Assembly (NCBI GenBank): GCA_024734555.1
Contig: JANPWX010000097.1
Coordinates: forward strand, 483,413 to 547,412
Direction of reading: 5' to 3'
From: Trochalopteron elliotii
Taxonomy: Eukaryota > Chordata > Aves > Passeriformes > Leiothrichidae
DNA: 64,000 nt
Each line of letters begins with the position of its first letter. Positions within the stretch are counted from its first letter, which is position 1. Below the pieces are notes generated by a model that ran no database searches, was not told where the DNA came from, and worked only from the letters and a program-made list of their open reading frames with translations. The position numbers were made by a program, and so were the translations under genes. Shown here piece after piece: positions 55,401-64,000 of this stretch.

Positions 55401-58400
55401 GACTACATTCTGACTTTATTAATGCCTAGGAAAAAAAAATTCTTGCTATTGTTCTCTGTCAGCAATCCTCATGTTCGCTGACTCCATTAGTAGGATTATG
55501 ATCAGGTTGCTATTCAGTACAGCACTGGAATGTGTTGCTTTCTTTTGTACTGAAGTACAAAAGCTCTTGTCAATTTTTTTTCAAATTGTGGGCTAAGCAA
55601 TTTTGCTTTGCAGTTGTCAGAAAAGTGAATGTGTGGCAGAGCTCTTCTTGACAACTGATTATCTAGATATTTGCCAGTAGCCTCAGCAGTAGGTCTTTAT
55701 GGTTTTGTGTTTATTTGAATGAAGGAGAAAAGAACCATAGAGGTGATTATTTTTAGTTTGTTTTGGATTGTTTTGGTTTTTTTAAATTCACCTATCTTTC
55801 AATATTACCCTTTAGAATATCAAATGACTTTTGCAACTTAAGAACTTTGACAAAATTACATCAAAAGACCATGGAACTAATGCTGTGCCATTGCAGCTGG
55901 CAATAAAGTGTTATACTTGCTTTATGTAAACCAAGAGAGAGATTTCAGTCAAAATAGTTCAAAACAGGTGAGAGTTCAGTTCATCCTTTCAAGTAGCTCC
56001 TCTTAGATACACTGGAGAAGAAAATCTTTAGAGTATATCTGATCTCTCAGCTTAAATCAATTGGCCCAGCCCACAGACACAGTTTTGTAGCCTACTCTCT
56101 ATTAAGAACGTGTATTGTGTGGTTAAAATGGTCTCTTTTCAGGAATTTCTCATATTTAGTAACTATAGGTTTTCAGCTCACTAAAACTTCTTTTGTTATT
56201 TTAATAGACCTATTAACTCTTTTATAACTAGAGAGGCTAAGAACATTATCATCCAGCAAGTGTCCTGAGCTTCAAGTGCAGTTTTATTATTCATTTACAA
56301 GGGAGCAAAAGCAAGGTCAAATCAGCTGTGTAGCAGACAAAGATGCATAGATACAGGAGAGTACCATGGATGAAGGGGGGAAAAAAAGAGCAGAGCTCAA
56401 AAGGAGGCAGGAAGAGAACACAAGAAGGCTTGTTACAACTTTCTGTGAGGTCTGGTTTCTGAGCTTCAGACTGGAGAGATTTAAAGACAGTCTGTACCTG
56501 AGGAAAGCGAAACAGCTTTCAATCATTTCTAGTATGAAGCTCATACCTGTGGCATCACAGCGACAAAGTTATGCGCAGTTACATCATGCATTATGAGCTT
56601 CAAAATAAAAAGGTGTTAACTTTCAACTACAGATGGCAAGATCATAACTAAACTGTGTTCATATGTCAAACACTTGTGTGCTTGAGCATGTTTGCAGCCA
56701 CGGGGCTCCATGACTGGTGCCAAAGAAATGCATTTCATATATGCAGTTCAAGATCTACTGATAAGAGCAGGGCTCAGCAGCAAGTTCCAAGCGTGAGGGT
56801 AGATTTCTTAAAGGAAAAAAAAAATGAATCAAATTCTAATTTTGGTATGTATTTTTAAGCATAACAAACTACGTCTTTCCATTATGAATGAATTAAATAT
56901 AAATGTATGTCCATCTTTTTCTTTAAAGCTCATCCTTTAAATTTTTTCCCCTTTTATTTGTTTTCTTGAAATTTGTCTTGGCCTTGGGTTTTTTTGTGCC
57001 CTCAGTGGTTATCTCCATATCTTAAACAATAACGTACTGCAACTCCATAGCTCATACTGTACAGGAAGTCTTCACTGTAAGCCAAATCATTTTACAATAT
57101 ACAGAATAAACAGATGAGAAAGAGTAGTCTTGAAAACTTAAGTAGTATGAAGCACGTGGGCATGGGCAGAGCTTTTAAAGGCTTAAGTACCTTATTCCAC
57201 TAAAACAGGTTTGGGCACATGAAACTAACTGATTTATACAACATACACATCCAAATACAGAAATGGTCAATAGGATTTAGAGAAAAGAAATAGACCATGG
57301 CTAGCTCAAAACTTTGGGGTTCTCTGAGTATGATGTCATCTTTGAATTTCCAGTCATCTTAGTACTTAATTTGGGACAATTATTACACCTTTTTTAGGCT
57401 TTCATTTGAGAAATATACTCTCAGCTTTATCTCAGCCTGAGTGAAGATTTATTTTCATCTGTTATGAGAGAATTTGCTCTTGTGTTACCATAGGTCCCTC
57501 CTTAGGCTAGATCTGTTATCCAACAAGAGCAATAGCATTTTCCAAATTTTTTGTGACTGCCAAGTGATATTTCAACATTGAAACTGGGACTTCATTGAGC
57601 AAGTGAAGATGTAAATTTTGTATAGTTAAGAAACTACAATTTTAGCCAGACACCTATATCAGTCTCATTCTCAGAAGTGATGCACTCAGGGAAATAAATC
57701 AGGATTTAAGTGCCATTTAAAAAACTCAGCAGTCAGTTTTATAGATGCTTTTATATCATGATTTAACACTCAATGTGTATTGTTTTCTTTACTCTATGAA
57801 AGAGTTGAAAGGCTTCTAAAATACAGTCATCAGGGAACCCATTCAGTACCCTGAATTGAATCTATTCAGTGGTGTAATTTGCACCATACTGAAAAAGAGG
57901 AAATAAAATGGTGTAAAATTGTAAACCTCCAGTTGTGTTTATCATGTGTAAAAAGAAATTAATAATAAATTTAATTTTCATTTAGAGATAATTTGATTTT
58001 TAAGTGTATATTAAAACACTTGGCAAGCTTTGCAGTAGCTGACAGACAGTTAGGAACATTTGTTATACAAGGCAGTGTGAAAGCTCTCTCTGAGCAACCT
58101 AGTTCAGGAACTGGGACCACTAAAGCCAAGTAAGCTGGCTCAAGGAAGCAAACCCTGCAGGAAAGGGAGACAAAACCTTAGGCAAAATGCCATGATAACT
58201 TGCAGAGTTCAGATGCCTTCACGGCATTTGTGTGCCATGTAGTTCCTGACAGATATGCTAAGGACTAAAAAGAGGCAGGTGTTACCAACAAAGCAGCAAG
58301 ATGGAGCATCAATGCAGAAAATTTCTGTTTACATGCCTATGCTTTAACAATAGCAGTTTTGCCATTAGATCAGTAGATACTCTGAAATGAAACACAAAAT

Positions 58401-58485
58401 TAATTTTGTCTGCTATTCCTTGATTCTCCAATTAAAAGGCAACTGTTCCTTTAATTTGCAAGCCTTTCCAGTAACATTTAAATGA

Positions 58486-58715
58486 TCATCCGTGTCCTGA
58501 AGCAGCCTCAAAAGCCTGCCTACTCTTTGAATTCTTGCCATATTTATAGTCCTTTAAACATTCTCTGATCTCGCAGGGTGCTGCTCCAGCAATGCCAGCG
58601 ATGAAGGAAATGTTGCATAGGCTGGCTCTCCATGGCGTCTCCCTAAAGCCAGCCGAGATGTGTGACAAAACATCTTGTGACCTCTCTGCACTGAACTTCC
58701 TACTGCTATGTGACA
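58486..58715 (-). CDS. Candidate antisense terminal exon, unidentified
   Basis: On the minus strand a strong acceptor (TTGCTCTTTCAG) precedes 230 bp open to a TGA at 58488-58486. The frame starts one base into a codon and gives 75 residues, including SAERSQDVLSHISAGFRE, SFIAGIAGAAPCEIRECLKD and NSKSRQAFEAASG. ATTAAA words that could act as poly(A) signals follow the stop. The same DNA is also open on the + strand (58592-58831) behind a CGCAG acceptor-like site, with Cys/Leu-rich content, so the coding strand is uncertain. The segment is richer in CpG than its surroundings. The phase does not join directly to the candidate exon at 60474, so another exon would be needed. No family is recognised. 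Confidence 0.3.
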
Positions 58716-59099
58716 CTGAAAGAGCAACAGTGGCAGATCTTATGAAACAGCTATGTAGTCAAGATTTGAATGCTCTGTTATCAGGGAGTTCAAACCTTGT
58801 TCGGTGTTTAAGTCAAGCTGGGTGGAGCTGAGGAACGACAAATATTCCATCATCCAAGTGTTTTGTAAATGGATATCTTCTAGGTTTTTCCAGTGGGCTC
58901 TTTTAGGTTTTTTATCACCTAATAACTGCTTTTATTGACCAAAAGCCTCGGCATTACAAGTTCCATTTAACAAAAACATGAGTTCTTAGAGGATGCTCGG
59001 AAGAAGAACCTTTTATTTGAGCAGTCTGTGAAATCAAACTATTTGTTTTTAAAAATCGTGTTATAGGAGTTGCTTGGGATGAGAGGTAAAAAACTCACT

Positions 59100-59425
59100 C
59101 TGGGTATTCAGCTAGCAGGGGATGCTTCTCCACCCGGCTCTCCTATGACCTGAAAGGACTCCAGTCCTCCTGGTAGTACATTCTCATTTTGGACCTGCAC
59201 TTTTGACAGGGAGAAGTGAGAGCAGCACAGTTCCATGGACAGGGACAATCCAGGAGTCACAGGTGACCCCAGCGGAGGCTGGTGATCCTTACCAGGTGGC
59301 ACAGTCCCATACAGGATAACTGGTAATGGGGTCTACCAGCAGCCACAGCCAGCAGTGTCCTGAGCTCTGTGCAGCAGTCCCTGCCAGCACTGAGACTCCT
59401 CACAGGTAACCCTGCCTATTAGTGC
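59100..59425. other. GC-rich unassigned block
   Basis: This 325 bp block is clearly less AT-rich than everything around it. On the minus strand it holds an open frame ending at 59108 (pieces VPPGKDHQPPLGSPVTPGLS and LPGGLESFQVIGEPGG) and a GTAAGG donor-like site after CACCTG near 59291. On the + strand there are several CAG acceptor-like sites. It does not resemble CR1, though a CR1 tail lies about 120 bp to its right. It may be part of an old LTR element, a promoter-like block or an exon of the antisense candidate; I cannot tell which. Confidence 0.4.
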
Positions 59426-59543
59426 ATCTAGAGCCCTGAAAAGCTCTGTTGTTAAGATGAATTATGTGTATCATAAAATAGAAAGTGTGAATTCTGATCT
59501 ACATTTTAAAACCCTGTTGCTACTGCTGTTTGCACATTCATGT

Positions 59544-59760
59544 CACAGAATCACAGAATAAACTAGGTTGGAAAAGACCTTTGAGATCATCGAGTCCAAC
59601 CTGTGGATGTCACCTTGTCAACTAGACCGTGGCACTGAGTGTCACATCCAGTCTTCTTTTAAACACCTCCAGGGCTGGTGGCTCCACCACTTCCCCAGGC
59701 AGCCCATGCCAATGCCTAAGCAATCTTTCTGTTAGGATTTTTTTTCCTAATGTCCAGACT
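59544..59760 (-). mobile_element. CR1 LINE 3' fragment, minus orientation
   Basis: The left edge has CACAGAATCACAGAATAAAC, then AGGTTGGAAAAGACCTTTGA, GATCATCGAGTCCAACC, an AACACCTCCAGGGCTGGTGG block, CTCCACCACTTCCCCAGGCA and CCTAATGTCCAGACT. This is a well-preserved antisense CR1 3' end and the least diverged copy in the window. It is strongly 5' truncated. The + open frame at 59629-59817 is repeat-derived. Confidence 0.95.
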
Positions 59761-60386
59761 ACTACCATGTGGGTCTACTGGCACACTCTTTCAGTTATCT
59801 TCATTAGCTTAATTTAATTTAAAGTGGAAATTCTAGTATTCTCACTTTTGTAGTCTTGGGTGGAACAAGTAAGGAAATGTGATAGACCACATAACAGGTA
59901 CAGCCTGTTGCAGTTTATTTGCTATTGTTTATTACCTATTTGTTCCCCATATCATTTCATGATACCAGATACCTCTTTACATTAAATATAAAGGGTGTTT
60001 ATTCACCTTGTTTTTGTACAAATGGCAGCAAGAAGTAGCTAATAAAGATAGGCACACATAAGACATTTTCAGTGAAATATTGTATGCACAATTTCTGGTT
60101 CTCTATTGGATTCCATTTTGATACATATCATGTCCCATATTTAAACCCTGTATTAAACTGATCTGTAGCTTTTCCTTAGTCTTCTCTGATTTTCTCAGTT
60201 CTTTGTGTTTTTTCTCTTGAATTTTCTTAATATTTCAAAATTCAGTCGGCCCTCAGCTGGAAGAAACAACATCTCTGCCTTTTCAATTTATTGTTTTGTA
60301 CTGGGTATATCATATGATGATCTATAGCTTAATTAAGTCAGAAGCAATTGTTATGGCTGTCTAGTAAGACTTGCATGTAATTTTAT

Positions 60387-60635
60387 TTATACAACTTGAT
60401 TATAAGAATTGACTATATCATAATGCCTATGGTTATCTTCATGGCCAGCCAGCAATAGCATTTCCTCACTCACATTGTGGGAAAAGGATATGCTGTTCCT
60501 GTCTGTCAGTGACAATGGCTGGGCTATTGAGTTCCCAAAACTTGTGTAGTTTAGATTCAGAGAAATTCCCTGTGCAGTGGATACCTTCATAATTTCAAAT
60601 TTCTCATCTTGTAATGCAAAAGAGACATTTCCAGA
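60387..60635 (-). CDS. Candidate antisense exon 2, unidentified protein
   Basis: On the minus strand, after an acceptor-like site (GATTCTGTAAG), an open frame in phase 0 starts SGNVSFALQDEKFEIMKVST and continues through NYTSFGNSIAQPLSLTDR to a TAA at 60389-60387. That gives 82 residues ending NSYNQVV. An AATAAA poly(A) signal overlaps the stop (60387-60382). Alternatively, a consensus GTGAGT donor at 60473 would end the exon after FSHN, giving 54 codons and phase 0. Both versions join in frame to the candidate exon at 63263-63442. The content is Ser/Asn-rich with no transmembrane segment. I do not recognise the family. The weak point is the acceptor, which lacks a good pyrimidine tract. Confidence 0.42.
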   Translation of the reverse strand, partial: SGNVSFALQDEKFEIMKVSTAQGISLNLNYTSFGNSIAQPLSLTDRNSISFSHNVSEEMLLLAGHEDNHRHYDIVNSYNQVV

Positions 60636-60904
60636 CTTACAGAATCACTAAATGGAGTTCTTTGAAAGATTAAGAAATCATGAGATCTAGGAGAAGTATA
60701 AAGGGTGCAGAACTATTTTCTGAATGTACATCTAAAGGTGTCATGGCTTTGCACTCAAAAACAAAGCCCCAAGGAAAGTACAACAGCAGTAAAAGAACAT
60801 TCCTTATAGTTATTTAGTAGAAAATTCAAGTCAGTTTGTGAAAATATGAGACAGGTAATTGCTGATGTAAACTTCTGTATGAAGCCATCCTTGGGGCAGG
60901 CAAT

Positions 60905-61080
60905 CACTGGAACAGATTGTCCACAGGTGCTCAGGAGTCTCCATTGTTGGAGGTTTTTAAGATCTAACTGAACAAAAATCTGAGCAGCCTGATCTCATAG
61001 CTGATCCTGCTTTGAGCAGGAGGAAGGATGAGAAACCTGCTCTTGTCCTTTCTAACTTGAATGTCTTGTGATTTTCGTGA
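60905..61080 (+). mobile_element. CR1 LINE 3' tail, plus orientation
   Basis: The + strand carries CACTGGAACAGATTGTCCAC, GGAGTCTCCATTGTTGGAGG and TTTTTAAGATCTAAC, then GAGCAGCCTGATCTCATAGC, TGCTTTGAGCAGGAGGAAGG, CTTTCTAACTTGAATG and a TTGTGATTTTCGTGA terminal motif. This is the sense-strand 3' end of a CR1 element, moderately diverged, with only the last part of ORF2 and the 3' UTR. Confidence 0.9.
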
Positions 61081-63262
61081 CTCAGACAATTTTCTTTACA
61101 TCAGGAACAAGCCCACCACAACATATTTCACACCAAATGTAACTCTGAATTTCTTGTGTATATATGCTCCGCAGCATTTTTATTTTGGAATAAAATATCA
61201 AATAGAATTGACAACTGCCTAATGCAAAAAATCAGACCACAGCTTTTATTGAAGGGTAATGTCAAAGCTCTGCATTCCATATGGATGTCACCAAAACGAA
61301 TTGTGGTTTCATCAACACAGCTGCTGGCTTTATAATGACATATGGGAGTAACTTTTTTTTGATGACTGTTCTTACAGCAATGTTTCCTCCACCTTCTGCA
61401 TTTTTCCTGACATCATGACTTTAAATATGAGCCCAATTTAAAAGGCAGTAGTAATTTCTTACAAACCTTTTATATTTGCATTAGCAATCTAATTTATCTC
61501 TAGAATTAACATTGTGTCACATCTTATATTTCCTGAAGAACCGGGTATAACTTTAATTTATTCTGTAATTGTGAGACAGATGTTTTATTCTAAGATCCAT
61601 TTTGTCTTGTACTGTTCAATGTGAACTTCGACTTTTATACACACCCAGATGAGTGAAACTCTTTGTGGACTTTACTTCTACAAGATAGATTAGGGAAGAA
61701 AAGTAATTATAAAATAATAATATCAAAGTCCTAGCAAGGATAAGAAGGATCTTTTGTATTGATCTTATTTCAAATATAATATCATTATATCAAACCAATA
61801 AATATGATGACAAATGCATAATAACAGCATAATAACTTTCCATATGCTATGCTATATTTAATGTCATCTTGGGCTATGTAGGAGTTCCTGAACTAAGAAA
61901 AATCTGTACAGAGATAATTTGTTACAAACAGAAAATGCCTCTCTACAGAAGTGGATCTGTTTGTTTTATGAGGAACAAATCAAGTATTCCAAGTTTGGGG
62001 TTTTTCTTAAATGGGAAAATATAGTTTGATATTTTATTTTGCTGACAGACTTAGTATCAAACCACTTGAGTTATCATCTTTCAATAGGTATTTTGTACTG
62101 CAAGAATATGAAAAAGGTGTTACCTTTCCAATTTAAAGCAGTGTATTTTTTCATTAAGGGTTTTTTAGTGTATGTTAACAACCCTTTTAAGTGGACATAA
62201 GACCTTTTATTGAGAAGAAGCAGATGTGAAAAGCAGGCTTGGTTTACAACTAATAAGAGCAAGAGTCTTAATTCATGCACAATCACTTCACAGGTTCAGT
62301 TACCACGTAAGGCTCTGGGGTAAATATTGCATACTTCTCCTGATGTCCTTTCTTATCACAATAGTCTAGATGAATTTAGTGGAAGTAGTAAATAATGAAA
62401 CGTGAAGTATTTAATGGAGTAATTGATAAATACATAATTATAAACATTGATTTAGGTAAGAGTTTCCTATTGTATTCTAGTAAGAAAAGTTCAGTGACTG
62501 TAAATACTAACATTCCATTTAAATTAGTAGCCGAAAAACAATTTTCAATGGAAAAGATAATTTATGTAAGACTGATTCGCACTTTTAGAATACAAAAATT
62601 TTGTTTAACAGTTGCACTTGCAGATTTGTGGTGTGCATTTTATTTGTATGGAGTTTTGCTTTGATAAAGGAAAGGTGTGCATGGGCATACTTGTATTATG
62701 CTGAGATCTACCATAAGTCTTGATAAGTTATGAAAGCTGCATCCATTAAGTTATCTTCCGTAACTGAGGGTGAACAAGGAAATATCTAATCACTGTCCTA
62801 ATAGGACATCATATACCTGGCATTTTTAAAAAATTTTCTGTATTCTGTATAGTAGTCATTAAATAGACCCCTTGTTGGCTATTTCATGGTCAGAGGGCAA
62901 AACCACCTAATGTTATCAGTCAGAGGGAAAATAGTGAGGGAATGCTTTTCAAAAGCCACAGATGAGAAGGACTTGAGAACATAGGAATGCTAAAATATGC
63001 AATCAGCAGTGCAGATATGAAGATGTAAACTGACATAATAAATTAATTAAAATATATGCTGTATCAATGAACATAAGTTTAAACTTTCAAATTTAAATAT
63101 GAAAGTTCTAACTTTTGAGAGGGTATGAGGATGTAACAGCTATGTAGCTTACCCTTACTATCTGCAGTCACTGTCCTACAGCACATTTATTTAAACTGGA
63201 TGTTCTAAATGACACTGCCCCAAGTTCCCTTCACCAATGTCAAGAGAGACCTGTAAGCTCAC

Positions 63263-63442
63263 CTTTCTCTGCAGTAATTTCTTCATCAGTTTCTTTGTGG
63301 AAGAATCTTTATCCCCGGTTGACACTTGTGAGAGCATGATGTGATAAGGAGTCAAAGACGGCCTCTGGGGAGCTGGAATTGAGGTTGAAGGTCTCACATT
63401 AAAAAAGTCATTTACTTCTGGTTTAGTTTTGCTCTTAGGCAT
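63263..63442 (-). CDS. Candidate antisense first coding exon, unidentified protein
   Basis: A minus-strand ATG at 63442-63440, with A at -3 and an in-frame TGA six bases upstream, opens exactly 60 codons that end at an AAAG/GTGAGC donor (63262). The protein begins MPKSKTKPEVNDFFNVRPST, has a Pro-rich stretch SIPAPQRPSLTPYHIML and ends in a basic run KKLMKKLLQRK. It looks like a soluble, basic, partly disordered N terminus. A CAG just upstream (about 63459) could be an acceptor, so a non-coding exon may come first. The exon ends in phase 0 and joins in frame to the candidate at 60635, giving 142 residues in the two-exon model. It lies antisense within PACRG. I cannot name the family. Confidence 0.52.
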
Positions 63443-64000
63443 TATTCACAGCTTTGCTCTGTCTTCAAACAACAGGAGCAGTGGCCCCACTAAAAGCAAA
63501 GAAATCTGAAGCTACAGACTGTGCTTAGAGTTAGTAAATATTAACTTGGGCTTTCAGGAGTCAATTCACAGTATGTCTTTAAAGCAAGCGAACCCCTGCT
63601 TTTCATTGCCATTGCCTTATTGTTGCTGTACTTTTTTTTTTTTTTTCTTACCAGACTAGGTATTTCTAATAACACTTTCACATGGCATATGGTTTTGTAT
63701 GCTGCTGGAGTAAAATTCTTCTTCCTTAGTTGATTATTGTTGTGCTAAGTTGTTTTCTTATTGGAACTAAATAAAATACAATTATTATTTAAGAGAAAAT
63801 ACAGAAGAATATTTGTTTGAATATGTTCAAGTTCTGGGACAGACAAGTAAAGCTTCAGTATGTATTTTAACATATCTGGTGCTGAGTGAAAAAGGTTCCA
63901 GAACAGGTTTGCAAAAATCACATACTGAAGCTTTCTTTATTTACTGAAGATCTTAAAGAAAAGTCTCAAAAATAACTTACTGAAGATCTCACAGGACAGT

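Larger units (their letters stand above)
14873..64000 (+). other. PACRG: PACRG downstream intron (partial; last exon not found)
   Basis: No exon encoding the expected PACRG C terminus (a serine/glycine/aspartate start leading to a YESCLL-like end) was found by reading to the end of the window. The simplest explanation is one intron of more than 49 kb. Apart from the repeats and candidate minus-strand exons listed separately, I see nothing to annotate in 15-16.6, 17-19.3, 19.5-21.5, 22.2-26.5, 27.1-31, 32-33.2, 33.4-44.3, 44.7-47.3, 47.6-49.1 and 49.5-58.4 kb. Slightly less AT-rich patches, such as 17.46-17.96 and 27.55-28.05 kb, may be old repeats that I cannot place. Confidence 0.7.

Noticed and set aside
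14873..64000. Last PACRG coding exon
   Set aside because: I read the + strand for the expected C-terminal sequence (ending in a YESCLL-like motif) and found no match with an acceptor in the right phase. It probably lies beyond the window, though a by-eye search can miss an exon.
1..64000. tRNA, rRNA, CRISPR arrays, bacterial or phage genes, intact retroviruses
   Set aside because: No cloverleaf with A and B boxes, no rRNA core sequence, no spaced direct-repeat array, and no gag/pol/env-type frames were seen. The context is vertebrate intron.

Overview
The window is vertebrate genomic DNA, most probably from a bird. It is AT-rich by eye. The recognisable interspersed repeats are CR1-type LINE fragments whose 3' ends finish in the octamer-like (ATTCTRTG)n motif typical of sauropsids, plus a few much older CR1/L3-like remnants. 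I see no bacterial-style genes, no Alu or L1 sequence, and no tRNA, rRNA or CRISPR array. Almost every long open frame is either repeat-derived or a chance frame.

The one gene I can name is PACRG (parkin co-regulated gene), on the + strand. Two internal coding exons are present: 5077-5248 and 14723-14872. They join in phase and encode about 107 residues of the PACRG helical-repeat domain. The intron between them is 9.5 kb. Positions 1-5076 are upstream intron. From 14873 to the end of the window (49 kb) is downstream intron; I did not find the C-terminal exon, so that intron probably runs past the window, in line with the very large introns of PACRG in mammals.

Layout. 1-5 kb: intron with one CR1 3' end. 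5-14.7 kb: exon, then an intron holding an old CR1/L3-like remnant (about 7.3-7.85 kb), an unusual CR1 copy that kept its 5' half (about 10.57-12.44 kb) and a small CR1 tail (13.5 kb). 14.7-14.9 kb: PACRG exon. 15-58 kb: mostly featureless intron with a CR1 3' half (21.5-22.2 kb), microsatellites, short tandem duplications, AT-rich patches, two ancient repeat remnants (47.3 and 49.2 kb) and an assembly seam at 44.39 kb, where 53 bp are duplicated across four Ns. 58-64 kb: richer ground, with two more CR1 tails, a GC-rich unassigned block and the best candidate for something new.

That candidate lies on the minus strand, antisense inside PACRG. Two protein-like segments, 63442-63263 and 60635-60387 (or ending at 60474), carry an ATG with an upstream in-frame stop, consensus-like splice signals, matching phase and an AATAAA overlapping the stop codon. 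Spliced, they would give a protein of about 142 residues that I do not recognise. Further minus-strand exon-like segments lie at 58715-58486 and 16961-16639. All of these are inferences from sequence alone and have no expression or homology evidence behind them.
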